A DNA stretch of 64,000 bases from Autumnicola patrickiae (GCF_031846525.1 NZ_JAVRHM010000007.1:120186-184185); one strand, 5' to 3'; counted from the first letter of the stretch, positions 19,556 to 27,131 are shown. The notes: a model not told the origin generated them from the letters alone. Numbers and translations: made by a program.

Positions 19556-20005
19556 CTAGTATCCACTCTCTAGCCACTTGCAGTATGCCTCTTTGATTTT
19601 CGGATATGCTTCGAAATAATCATCGTATCGCTTATTTTGAGATTCCATGATCATCTGGTAGATTTCAAAATTTTGCTCTGTTTTTTCTTTTGAGGTGTAA
19701 CTAAAGTATCCTACCAAACTTAAAGAAAGTATTCCCATACTACCAAAAAGGATCAACAGGTAATTTGGTATCAGCCTGGCATTCTTTAATTTCTTATCAA
19801 TGCCCTTTAGAATTTCATCCCTTTCCTGGCTTTGCGTTTCCTGCTTTTTCAGAAAGATGTTCAATTCTTTTTCCAGAACTTCAGTTGTAATGGGGATGCT
19901 GAGATCAAATAGTTTATCCGAAAGTCGTTGAAGCTCCAGAACAGTAGTTTTAAAATCAGTCATTTCATCGGCCATCAATTCCATAATCTCGTCTAGTTTT
20001 TTCAT
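19556..20005 (-). CDS. Small membrane protein of the mobilization operon, function unknown
   Basis: I do not recognise a named family with certainty. The 149 residues show an N-terminal helical/coiled-coil-like part (1-90, rich in Glu, Lys and Leu). One membrane segment follows (about 97-118, YLLILFGSMGILSLSLVGYF), then a charged C-terminal tail. It lies 17 bases after the relaxase gene on the same strand and is probably co-transcribed. Single-span proteins of this kind often follow relaxase genes on Bacteroidota mobilizable elements, perhaps contacting the membrane or coupling machinery (inference). Confidence 0.8.
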   Translation of the reverse strand: MKKLDEIMELMADEMTDFKTTVLELQRLSDKLFDLSIPITTEVLEKELNIFLKKQETQSQERDEILKGIDKKLKNARLIPNYLLILFGSMGILSLSLVGYFSYTSKEKTEQNFEIYQMIMESQNKRYDDYFEAYPKIKEAYCKWLESGY

Positions 20006-20022
20006 TGCTCAAAATTTTAAAA

Positions 20023-20886
20023 TCATATTCCTATACCGGTATCCAGTGCTTTCAATGCTCCCTTTATAAGTTCTTTGGCTATTTTAGTGCTCAGGTTAGA
20101 ACTTAACTGTACCGTTTTGTTCATTATCAGCAGGCTTTTTGGTGCTTCCTTTAACCTGGTAAGACTCCTGTTTTGAGAAATTTGCGCAATAAGTCTATTG
20201 CCACTCATGTCCCGGTGTACCTCGCTTGCTTTGAGATTTACTCCTTTGTATTCCACACTAAACCCCTGCAGTTGATTGGATTTATTGACAGTGGGAATCA
20301 CTTCCACTTTATGAGCTTTCATTTTGCTCATATACTCATCCATCGACTTTGGCCTTGTTTTAAGGACCCGGTCATTTATAATTTTTATTTCCTGTCGAAG
20401 GTTTTTTAACTCCTGAAGTCTTTCCTTTTGTATTCCCCGCGCCCTGCTAAGCCCTAATTCCTTTGCTACATTATCTGCCGCTAGTTGGCTTCTTTTCCCA
20501 ATAAAGCTGTCATTGTAGGCCTTTCCATCAAAACCAATCCTATTGGTATAGATATGAATATGGGTATGCGCCTTATCCCGGTGAACAAACCCAATGGACT
20601 GATTGTTTTGCAGGTTCATCTCCTTTAAAAACTTTTTAGCGATTTCCTCCAGGTCTTTTTTGGTTAAATCTCTTCCGTCCTCAATCGACGGGCTTACTAT
20701 AAAGCTTAAGGTGTTGTTATGGCAACGCTCATTTTGCGACTGGATAATTTTGAACTCTTCCGTTATTTCAGCGGGAGTATCTCCTGCCAGATGTTCTTTC
20801 AGCACTACTTCAGCCTCTTTTTCCTGGTTCCAGCCATAGGATATGGATACCTTTGTGCTGGAAATTGAATGTCCTTTCCCTATCAT
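20023..20886 (-). CDS. Relaxase/mobilization nuclease
   Basis: This 287-residue relaxase is of the PF03432 type. It would nick oriT and pilot the transferred strand. The metal-binding motif III is clear: HTHIHIYTNRIGFDG, with His107, His109 and His111. SFIVSPSIEDGRDLTKKDLEEI upstream is typical of the Bacteroidota group. The C-terminal part (VNKSNQLQGFSVEYKGVNLKASEV) is also seen in these relaxases. It overlaps the MobC-like gene by 4 bases, so the two form an operon. It is short but within the range for mobilizable elements. Confidence 0.9.
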   Translation of the reverse strand: MIGKGHSISSTKVSISYGWNQEKEAEVVLKEHLAGDTPAEITEEFKIIQSQNERCHNNTLSFIVSPSIEDGRDLTKKDLEEIAKKFLKEMNLQNNQSIGFVHRDKAHTHIHIYTNRIGFDGKAYNDSFIGKRSQLAADNVAKELGLSRARGIQKERLQELKNLRQEIKIINDRVLKTRPKSMDEYMSKMKAHKVEVIPTVNKSNQLQGFSVEYKGVNLKASEVHRDMSGNRLIAQISQNRSLTRLKEAPKSLLIMNKTVQLSSNLSTKIAKELIKGALKALDTGIGI

Positions 20887-21179
20887 TTTTTAAAGTTTTT
20901 TAAATGGTTCCTGATTTCTTCCGCCAGCTTCTCCACCGTTGCAGCCAACTTAGGATCCCGCTTTTTAAACATGCTGCTTATCCGTGCGAAGTTATTTTTG
21001 TATTGTACCAACATCCGGTAGTATTCCAACTGCTCCGGTGTAATCCGTTCTATAATATTTCTTTCAAAGGCAGTAGATCGGAGATATTCTGAAAGGGAAA
21101 TTCCTGCCCTGGCCGCTCTTCTTTTTAGCAGCTTCTTCTCGTAAATCGAGCAGCGGATCTGGATGTATTCCCTTTTCAT
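20883..21179 (-). CDS. MobC-like relaxosome accessory protein
   Basis: A 98-residue basic protein. The N-terminal half, EYIQIRCSIYEKKLLKRRAARAG followed by ISLSEYLRSTAFER, is a ribbon-helix-helix DNA-binding module as in MobC. The C-terminal half (LVQYKNNFARISSMF, KLAEEIRNHLKN) is the helical tail of that family. MobC helps open oriT for the relaxase. It is translated just ahead of the relaxase with a 4-base overlap. A strong inverted repeat lies 34-74 bases upstream of its start. Confidence 0.85.
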   Translation of the reverse strand: MKREYIQIRCSIYEKKLLKRRAARAGISLSEYLRSTAFERNIIERITPEQLEYYRMLVQYKNNFARISSMFKKRDPKLAATVEKLAEEIRNHLKNFKK

Positions 21180-21204
21180 TTTTTTCTTTTAAAGTCTTTG
21201 CAAC

Positions 21205-21260
21205 CTCCGGGCGTAAAGCAAGAATGTCATGACAATGACACATCTTGCTTTACCCTTTCA
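21205..21260 (-). other. Candidate origin of transfer (oriT)
   Basis: An 11-bp perfect inverted repeat, GTAAAGCAAGA (21213-21223) and TCTTGCTTTAC (21243-21253), encloses a second one (GTCAT/ATGAC). On the minus strand it is followed by the GC-rich string GCCCGGAGG. The site is directly upstream of the mobC-relaxase operon, where oriT is normally found. A terminator for the primase-like gene is an alternative, but no T-run follows the stem on the minus strand. Confidence 0.5.
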
Positions 21261-21294
21261 ACTGAAATTCTCCAATAGGCATTTACGGTTATAT

Positions 21295-22194
21295 TTATTC
21301 CTCTCCTTCAACTTTTTTATTCTTTGAATTGAAGATCAGTTTTTCATTCAGGTCTTTATATGGGTGGTAAGAATCACTGCAATCAGTGACATTATCGTAA
21401 AAGCTTAAAAGCGATTTAGTAGCTCTTTCTCCTGCAGGGTCGTTATCCAGAAAGAGAAATACTTCGTGGTATTTAGAAACAATGTTTTTGATGTCTTTCA
21501 GGAAAACAAGAGAATTAAGTACAATACCATCTGAAGCATTTACTAAACCTTCATTTAGAACTGCCAGGGTAAGAAAATCAAAGATGCCTTCGGTTACCAC
21601 AAGTCGATTTGATGAATGATCAATAAAGCTATATGATTTAGGAGAAGAGGAATTCTTGTAATATTTATTGCGAAGCTCCCATCCCCCCAAATTGTTTTCT
21701 AATCCTACAGCAAAGTATCCCTGGCCTTTCAACGTGTACCAAACTTCTTTACAATACCTCCGGGCAACTTCAATAGAAATGTTCCGGGACTTCAAATACC
21801 CTACTAAAGCTGGATGCTCCAGAGACCCTACAGCTGTAATTTTGATTTTGTTTTCAGAAGAGATTTGTGGTGTAGGCGCAATAAAATAAGGAATTAAAGT
21901 ATCCGCTTGTAAGAATTGCACTGCCTCCTTTATAGAACAGGATTTCATAGCCATAATTAAGTCTATAATAGAACCTCCTTTGCCAATTCCGAAGTCATAC
22001 CATAAGTTCTTACGCAAAGAAACGTTGAAAGAGGCTTGGGTTTCTGACCGAAGGGGACTCAGAAACCAAGCTTCTTTCTCCGATGTTCTGCTGGGGAAGT
22101 GCCCTAATTTTGCAAGCGTTTTTACGATGCAAATATTACGGGCGCTTTCACAGCTCTTGGATATACAATTTTCTCTTCTCATTTCACTTTTCAT
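21295..22194 (-). CDS. Toprim-domain primase-like protein
   Basis: A 299-residue protein related to the N-terminal part of DnaG-type primases. Residues about 45-90 resemble the CHC2 zinc-finger domain (FLSPLRSETQASF, LWYDFGIGKGGSIIDLIM), but the Cys/His zinc ligands are not evident. The Toprim core follows, with VVTEGIFDFLTL (Glu) and VFLFLDNDPAGERATKSLL (DxD). Such proteins are common on Bacteroidota mobilizable elements next to a primase-helicase and probably start replication of the excised or single-stranded form (inference). Confidence 0.86.
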   Translation of the reverse strand: MKSEMRRENCISKSCESARNICIVKTLAKLGHFPSRTSEKEAWFLSPLRSETQASFNVSLRKNLWYDFGIGKGGSIIDLIMAMKSCSIKEAVQFLQADTLIPYFIAPTPQISSENKIKITAVGSLEHPALVGYLKSRNISIEVARRYCKEVWYTLKGQGYFAVGLENNLGGWELRNKYYKNSSSPKSYSFIDHSSNRLVVTEGIFDFLTLAVLNEGLVNASDGIVLNSLVFLKDIKNIVSKYHEVFLFLDNDPAGERATKSLLSFYDNVTDCSDSYHPYKDLNEKLIFNSKNKKVEGEE

Positions 22195-22434
22195 TGATGA
22201 GTACTACTAATTCTTGCTATTCCCACTTCATCATTATTCTTTGATGAAAAAACGATGAGGAAAATGATGCGGCTGAAAACCCAGAGTATCACTAGTCCTA
22301 TCTATATTTTCTCATCATTCATCAAAAAAAAAGAAATAACCTAATGCTGTTTACTAGTAGTATACTCTCAGGATGATCTGGAATGATGATTATTTGATGG
22401 AAAGATCATATAAACCGTACCTTTCGCAGGTGTA
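22195..22434. repeat. ATGATG/CATCAT-rich region, possible iteron-like origin
   Basis: The 240-bp gap between the primase-helicase and Toprim genes is dense in GATGA/TCATC words on both strands: near 22196, 22228, 22241, 22256, 22312, 22373, 22394 and 22440. The pattern recalls clustered binding sites. No gene is supported here. Confidence 0.35.
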
Positions 22435-23658
22435 TCACTTATTCATCATCTCATCACTTTGCTGTTCGTGGCCAAAGCGCTGCAGTAAAAAAGATGCTGT
22501 AACAGTATAGTATCTTCCTTTTGCAGGAATGAACCCCAGTCCGCCATCCACCCACATGATCATCTTTTGATAGCTAAGGGAATTGTCCTGGTTGCTTAGT
22601 TCCCAATCCTTTTTTAGGATCTGCCGCAATTGTGTTAGATCCGTTTTAATCCGGGTGCGGTTTAAAACATGCAAAGCATCCACGGGACAAATATTTACTT
22701 CATCCACTTCATAAGTTTCCATGACGCTCAGGATTATATTGGCCAATTCCTTTTCCACACGGTTTCGGTTATTCTGCATCAAACTGGTCAAAGCATCGGT
22801 GCGTACCTCTTCTGGCGCAAACCACATCCTCGTGCTGTGCCTGCTAGTTAACTGGCGCTGATCCAGGTAATATAGAAATGCCGGAATTTCTGCCTTCAGG
22901 TCTTCTAAAAAATGGGTTTCTTCTTTTTTTAGGGAAGGAACTTTTAATACCCAGAAGCGCGTTTCCTCACTATCGATTTTAATGAAGTTATCTTCATTGT
23001 TGCTGCAAAGGATAAACTTGCTAAAGAATTCCACCTCGCGCTTGTCTTTGCCTTTAGCTTCCAGTTTATTAAAATCGGTGGTACTTAAATATTTGATCCG
23101 TTCTGTAAGCTCTTCTTTGTTGAACAGTACTTCATCAATACATATAAGAAGTTTGTTTGCCCAATCAGCATTAAACTGGCTGCTGAAATTGTCATTGGTG
23201 AGGTAAGTCAGGTTATTATCAAAAATTGCCTTTAACCATTTGAGAAAGGTTGTTTTACCTGTAACCCTCTCTTTGGATACCAGGCACAGGATGGGTAAGA
23301 TCTGGAGCGGCCTAGAATACAGTAGCTGTATATAATCAAGTCCCAGCTCGAACTGATCCCCAAAAATATGCTTAACAAAACGTAGTGAAATATCCACTTT
23401 CCCTTCCTGCGGGATATGAGGCAAAGGAGAATAGGTATTGTAAAACCCGTGACATTCCTTTTTGAAATCCTTATGACCGGGAAGACAGGTAAAGCCATCA
23501 TATTTTTTAATAGCGCCAATAAAAGCTTTGCCGTGATCATTGCGGAGGGTTTCAATGTTCCATGGAACTAAACTCTCATTAAAGCTCCCTGAAATGGTAG
23601 GTATCTGTACGATTTTATAGTAGCAGGTACCAACCCTGATATAGGATATATTTTTCAT
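22435..23658 (-). CDS. Primase-helicase family protein (DUF5906/VirE-like ATPase)
   Basis: A 407-residue SF3/D5-like ATPase. The Walker A-like segment is KERVTGKTTFLKWLKAIF and Walker B is LLICIDEVLFN. KFILCSNNEDNFIKID is the sensor strand typical of D5/DUF5906 proteins. The C-terminal portion (about 320-400) looks like a winged-helix segment. It probably unwinds DNA with the Toprim protein downstream on the same strand. It lies 34 bases after the HTH gene and likely shares its promoter. Confidence 0.85.
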   Translation of the reverse strand: MKNISYIRVGTCYYKIVQIPTISGSFNESLVPWNIETLRNDHGKAFIGAIKKYDGFTCLPGHKDFKKECHGFYNTYSPLPHIPQEGKVDISLRFVKHIFGDQFELGLDYIQLLYSRPLQILPILCLVSKERVTGKTTFLKWLKAIFDNNLTYLTNDNFSSQFNADWANKLLICIDEVLFNKEELTERIKYLSTTDFNKLEAKGKDKREVEFFSKFILCSNNEDNFIKIDSEETRFWVLKVPSLKKEETHFLEDLKAEIPAFLYYLDQRQLTSRHSTRMWFAPEEVRTDALTSLMQNNRNRVEKELANIILSVMETYEVDEVNICPVDALHVLNRTRIKTDLTQLRQILKKDWELSNQDNSLSYQKMIMWVDGGLGFIPAKGRYYTVTASFLLQRFGHEQQSDEMMNK

Positions 23659-23692
23659 CTTCGAAAATTTTAAGGTTAGTGAATGGGAAAAT

Positions 23693-23983
23693 CTACTTTC
23701 GGTTCTTTAGCAGCTTTTGATTAAACTGTTGCTCCAGGAATTCATCAGAAAGGTTTGGTTCTCCCAACAGCCAGGCATCAATCTTATCCTTATCAAAAAA
23801 CTTCTGACGGATATTCGGATTATTGCCGGTAGGGATAAGCTTCAAATGGGTAAGCTTATAGATCTTGCTTTTGGAGAGTCCTGTATATTGTGCCAGATCT
23901 TCCACGTTCATTACTTTTTTAGTGTGGGAAAGCAAGACTTTAATATCTTCCAATAAACCCACCACTTGTTCTTGCTCATTCAT
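23693..23983 (-). CDS. Helix-turn-helix protein (excisionase/MerR-like)
   Basis: A 96-residue protein. A coiled N-terminus is followed by a winged-helix of the excisionase type: VEDLAQYTGLSKSKIYKLTH, then RQKFFDKDKIDAWLLG. Such proteins serve as recombination directionality factors or as regulators of the element's operon. It is the first gene of the minus-strand block leading to the primase-helicase, Toprim and mob genes. Confidence 0.83.
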   Translation of the reverse strand: MNEQEQVVGLLEDIKVLLSHTKKVMNVEDLAQYTGLSKSKIYKLTHLKLIPTGNNPNIRQKFFDKDKIDAWLLGEPNLSDEFLEQQFNQKLLKNRK

Positions 23984-24038
23984 AACTATAGCATTAAAAT
24001 TAAAAATGAGTAAAAGGCCTTTTACATTTTGCGCAAGA

Positions 24039-24071
24039 CAAACTTAGGAAAGCAAATACCTATAAATCAAT
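24039..24071 (-). promoter_or_regulatory. Promoter of the HTH/replication/mobilization operon
   Basis: On the minus strand TAAGTTTG (24039-24046) matches the -7 consensus TAnnTTTG. ATTG at 24068-24071 lies 21 bases upstream, slightly long for the -33 element. The predicted leader before the HTH start at 23983 is about 50 bases. Confidence 0.42.
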
Positions 24072-24106
24072 AGGATAATTGGAATAAAAAGAAGATTACG
24101 CTATAA

Positions 24107-24781
24107 TTATTCTATTCCCAGCATCTGCCGGACGAGCTTTCGCTGATTGCGGGAATTAATTTTTTCCTGATCGTTTTTCCAGGTGGAAAAACTGGTTTTT
24201 AAGGTGTTTTCTTTTAGCGGCTCGTTGTTCATTAAGAAGGAATCCATGAGTAAGTTGAAAAAGCTACGTTTCCGCTCCCCGGTAAGTTCTTGAATACCGC
24301 CAGCGACCAGTTCATCGAACAGTACGAAAAGGATACGATGATTGGCCGAGTCACCGCTTTTGTTGCCCATGGTGAAATTGATTTTTTTCCTAACCCGTAA
24401 TCCTTTTATCAACCTGATAAATTGTTCTTTTGATTCTTTATCAAGATTTAGTAGTTCGAACCTTACCTCCAATTTCTTAAGAGGAATTATCCGAAAATCA
24501 TGACGTCCGGTTTCTAAATACTTATTTGATTCGTAGAAAATGGCCAGCCAAACCAGCACCAAAAGCATTATTACGAAAAGGATCAAGAAAACGGATAAAT
24601 TATCAGCGATAGATCCCATTCCGAAAATAAGGCTGAAGCTTAGGATAAAAACAACAAAAATAGAAAGGATGAAGAGAATAAGATTGGTTGAGTTATTCTG
24701 CACTTTCTCTTCCAGGAAATAATTTATCCCTGACCTCCATTTAGCCAATGCTTTTCCAGCATTTAGAATAAACTTTTCCAT
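24107..24781 (-). CDS. Membrane protein of unknown function
   Basis: I do not recognise this 224-residue protein. A pair of long hydrophobic segments (about 33-58 and 63-84: LILFILSIFVVFILSFSLIFG and FLILFVIMLLVLVWLAIFYE) forms a hairpin near the N-terminus. A soluble, Lys/Arg-rich C-terminal domain follows (about 95-224). It stands alone between the HTH gene and the ATPase on the minus strand. Its position on the element suggests cargo or an element-specific accessory function, not more. Confidence 0.75.
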   Translation of the reverse strand: MEKFILNAGKALAKWRSGINYFLEEKVQNNSTNLILFILSIFVVFILSFSLIFGMGSIADNLSVFLILFVIMLLVLVWLAIFYESNKYLETGRHDFRIIPLKKLEVRFELLNLDKESKEQFIRLIKGLRVRKKINFTMGNKSGDSANHRILFVLFDELVAGGIQELTGERKRSFFNLLMDSFLMNNEPLKENTLKTSFSTWKNDQEKINSRNQRKLVRQMLGIE

Positions 24782-24934
24782 GCCAATAGGTTCAACCTAT
24801 TAAATATAACCAAAAGAAACTTTAGGAAGAAGTACCAAAATAGACCAAATGATAGTAAACTAAAGGGATTTAGGCAACGGAGCGGTGGAACTTTGTAATT
24901 TGAAAGATGTAATCTTAGAATATATTACAATAAT

Positions 24935-26050
24935 TTAATTCAAAAAGTCTCTAAAATTATCTCTATTAATAATAGTGACTTTCGCATCATAGGTTTCTGA
25001 AAACTTCTTTGGCACTTTTACTTTACTTTTTTGCTTCCATTTGATCTCAAAACCTTTCAGCATCCCAGCTTCTTCTTCAACATAGTCAATTTCCTGCTGT
25101 TGCACGGTTCTCCAAAAATATCCTTTAGCAAGAGAACTGTTGTAAGCCCTAAACTTTAAACGTTCAGCTATTAAAAAATTTTCCCACAGATTTCCTTTAT
25201 CCTGTCTGCTTTCCATAGGCGTTAGATCGCCAATTATCATATTTCTAACACCGGTATCGTAAAAGAATATTTTTTGATTGGTTTTTATTTCGTTGCGTAA
25301 ATTCCTACTGAAGCTTGGGAGCTTGAATATTACAAATGCCTGGCAGAGAAGGTCAATGTAGGTTGCTACCGTTTTTTTATCAATCCCCAACAATTGAGAT
25401 AATTCGTTATAACTCACCTCACTGCCAATCTGAAAGGCAAGAGCTCTCAATAACTTTTCAAGTATTTCTGGTTTCCGAATTCCTCCATAACTTAGGATAT
25501 CTTTATATAAATAGCTATCGGTAAGTTGTTTCAGAATATCCTTTTCCTCTCCAAAATTATTTATCACATCAGGATACATCCCGTAGACTACTCTTAATTC
25601 TAATTGTTGCTCGGCTTTAAGAAATCCTATATGTGATTCGAATTCTCCCCAGGAGATAGGATACAGCTGATATTCCCATTTTCTGCCTGTAAGCGGTTCT
25701 TGAGTCTGGTTGTTTAATTCGAAGGCAGAAGAGCCACTAACCAGGAGTTGAACCGAATTTAATTGATCTGTAATTAATTTGAGAGTGATTCCTATGTTAT
25801 CCATACGTTGGGCTTCGTCTACAAATACAATTTGGTGATTCCCTATTATATTTTTGAGTTGTTCTAAATTAGGATTAGAAAGTAGTTTTCTAACCGTGGG
25901 ATCATCTCCATTTAGAAAAAGATATTCTTTCCCTTCCAATAATTTATTGAAAAGAGTTGTCTTACCAACTTGTCTGGGGCCAATTAAAAGAATTGCCTTA
26001 CCGCTTCCAAAGCGGTTCGCAATTTTTTTCTGTAATGCTCTTTCTATCAT
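24935..26050 (-). CDS. AAA-family ATPase with DUF4143 C-terminal domain
   Basis: The ATPase domain has Walker A AILLIGPRQVGKTTLFNKLL, Walker B HQIVFVDEAQRMD and LLVSGSSAFELN (sensor). A winged-helix/DUF4143 part follows (SYNELSQLLGIDKKTVATYIDLL, KIFFYDTGVRNMIIGDL), with a C-terminal nuclease-like fold containing EIDYVEE and KGFEIKWK. I chose the ATG at 26048-26050 (371 residues). An ATG at 26104 would add 18 residues that run through a promoter-like TATATTTG and a pair of direct repeats. The family is widespread and of unclear role; here it is the element's last gene. Confidence 0.87.
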   Translation of the reverse strand: MIERALQKKIANRFGSGKAILLIGPRQVGKTTLFNKLLEGKEYLFLNGDDPTVRKLLSNPNLEQLKNIIGNHQIVFVDEAQRMDNIGITLKLITDQLNSVQLLVSGSSAFELNNQTQEPLTGRKWEYQLYPISWGEFESHIGFLKAEQQLELRVVYGMYPDVINNFGEEKDILKQLTDSYLYKDILSYGGIRKPEILEKLLRALAFQIGSEVSYNELSQLLGIDKKTVATYIDLLCQAFVIFKLPSFSRNLRNEIKTNQKIFFYDTGVRNMIIGDLTPMESRQDKGNLWENFLIAERLKFRAYNSSLAKGYFWRTVQQQEIDYVEEEAGMLKGFEIKWKQKSKVKVPKKFSETYDAKVTIINRDNFRDFLN

Positions 26051-26056
26051 AATTAA

Positions 26057-26105
26057 GGATTGTATTCCCCAAATATAATGTTTTTTAGGGATTACATTCC
26101 CCAAA
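26057..26105 (-). promoter_or_regulatory. Promoter and paired 17-bp operator-like repeats of the ATPase gene
   Basis: GGATTGTATTCCCCAAA (26057-26073) and GGATTACATTCCCCAAA (26089-26105) match at 15 of 17 bases and begin exactly 32 bp apart, about three helical turns. The first overlaps TATATTTG (26070-26077, minus strand), a perfect -7 element about 20 bases from the chosen start. This looks like an operator for a regulator bound on one face of the DNA. Confidence 0.5.
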
Positions 26106-26635
26106 GATTAAATTATTGCTGCGAAGTGTTTTTTGCGAAGAGATGTATGACCATAGCGTAGAAAATATTAACCGGTATTTCCTATAAATAATTTCCTGAT
26201 TATTTAAAAACCATATATTCTCCCTGATTTTCCTTGAAGCTAACCACTTTTTAATCCCAGGTCATAATTATAGTATTCATAATTAACAGGAATCCAAAAA
26301 TCCGCTTCAAAATCTTGAGAAAGCTGGTCAAAAAATAACTAAAATCGTCAAGGCTTATAAGAGGAACAACATCCCCAGCTAATAAGTATATCTCCAGCAG
26401 GCTTTACTGGAAATTCTTCAAAAAATTGATTCTCAGATAATTATAAGTGGAGGTCTGAAACATATTGAATTTTAAGTTCTGGAGTTTTCATCATATTCAA
26501 TCAACTTAATATCTCATGTGCTTAAAGAAAAAGAAAAAATGAGATTACAGCCAATTTCTACGATCATCAAAACGAAAATATCACCGAAGCTTATCCAAAG
26601 AGAAATTGATAGACCTTCAATTAAGAAAAAAAATT
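26106..26635. other. Intergenic stretch inside the right end of the element
   Basis: About 530 bp of AT-rich DNA with no supported gene, RNA or clear repeat. It runs into the direct repeat at 26636 and the tRNA-Asn genes. Confidence 0.5.
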
Positions 26636-26658
26636 TGTTGTACCTATGTTGTACCCAT
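26636..26658 (+). repeat. Right copy of the 23-bp direct repeat, candidate integrase arm site
   Basis: Identical to 3473-3495 and in the same orientation. It is 44 bp from tRNA-Asn copy 2. Confidence 0.55.
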
Positions 26659-26664
26659 GAAAAA

Positions 26665-26700
26665 AACAAAGCCTTTTGATTTCTCAAAAGGCTTTGTTTT
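26665..26700 (-). terminator. Terminator after tRNA-Asn copies 2 and 3
   Basis: Perfect hairpin ACAAAGCCTTTTGA / TCAAAAGGCTTTGT with a 4-base loop and a run of T on the minus strand (plus-strand AAAAAA at 26661). It differs from the terminator that follows copy 1, so the two tRNA ends have different downstream contexts. Confidence 0.75.
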
Positions 26701-26701
26701 G

Positions 26702-26775
26702 CTCCCCCTCTTGGGCTCGAACCAAGGACCCTTTGATTAACAGTCAAATGCTCTAACCAACTGAGCTAAGGAGGA
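26702..26775 (-). tRNA. tRNA-Asn (GTT), copy 2
   Basis: The 74-nt sequence is identical to copy 1 (3106-3179), including the TTTGA/TCAAA anticodon stem. The following 48-base spacer towards copy 3 is also the same as the spacer beside copy 1. Confidence 0.93.
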
Positions 26776-26819
26776 ATTTCAGTATGTCCAGAATTTTTAA
26801 AAAAAGCTTTCTGTTGCTT

Positions 26820-26865
26820 TTTGCTCCCCCTCTTGGGCTCGAACCAAGGACCCTCTGATTAACAG
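26820..26865. repeat. attR: 3' half of tRNA-Asn copy 3
   Basis: Forty-six bases identical to the displaced fragment at 3310-3355. Here they are part of an intact tRNA gene, as expected if integration keeps the target gene functional. Confidence 0.7.
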
Positions 26866-26897
26866 TCAGATGCTCTAACCAACTGAGCTAAGGAGGA
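26824..26897 (-). tRNA. tRNA-Asn (GTT), copy 3
   Basis: The same 74-nt cloverleaf as copies 1 and 2 but with anticodon stem TCTGA/TCAGA, a compensated base-pair change. The loop is CTGTTAA and the anticodon GTT. A TATATTTG element on the minus strand (26923-26930) lies about 25 bases upstream and probably drives copies 3 and 2. Confidence 0.93.
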
Positions 26898-26922
26898 ATT
26901 TTCGCAATCAATTTTGCGGACG

Positions 26923-26930
26923 CAAATATA
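26923..26930 (-). promoter_or_regulatory. -7 element upstream of tRNA-Asn copies 3 and 2
   Basis: Minus-strand TATATTTG fits TAnnTTTG and would start transcription about 19 bases before the tRNA. A clear TTG at the -33 distance was not found. Confidence 0.4.
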
Positions 26931-27131
26931 ATATATTTTTTATTTCTCGCTAAATATTATCAAAAAAATAATGGTAAAAAATATGCTGGAAATAAGATTA
27001 AAATTTGATCCTGCTATTCAGTTAATTACAGGAGTGAAAATCAAAATGTCAAACAGAGATATAGAAAAATGAGAATATGATTTTTTATGAGACAGTAAAA
27101 CGCTAAATTCATAAAAATATTATTGAGAATT

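Larger units (their letters stand above)
3310..26865. mobile_element. tRNA-Asn-integrated mobilizable element carrying type I-B CRISPR-Cas (about 23.5 kb)
   Basis: The element is bounded by 46-bp direct repeats of the tRNA-Asn 3' half (3310-3355 and 26820-26865). It carries, in order, a tyrosine integrase next to the left end, a CRISPR array and cas operon, mobilization genes, Toprim/primase-helicase/HTH genes and two cargo-like genes. A second direct repeat, TGTTGTACCTATGTTGTACC, lies inside both ends (3473-3492 and 26636-26655). There are no Tra/type IV secretion genes, so transfer would need a helper. The exact right end is ambiguous because a full tRNA-Asn (26702-26775) sits just inside; the crossover could lie in that copy instead. 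Confidence 0.78.

Noticed and set aside
3507..26104. A CRISPR-associated transposon (Tn7-like, type I-B)
   Set aside because: There are no tnsA/B/C or tniQ genes, and cas1, cas2, cas4 and a fused HD-helicase Cas3 are all present. The mobility enzyme is a tyrosine recombinase at a tRNA.
24935..26104. Anti-CRISPR or Cas accessory role for the ATPase
   Set aside because: The DUF4143 ATPase family is widespread without CRISPR, and nothing in the sequence links it to Cas beyond sharing the element.
26514..26747. Minus-strand frame ending in tRNA-Asn copy 2
   Set aside because: It overlaps the tRNA, the terminator and the direct repeat, so it is a shadow.
3310..26865. A self-transmissible conjugative element
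   Set aside because: A relaxase and MobC are present, but no VirB/Tra secretion genes or coupling ATPase were found. A helper element would be needed.
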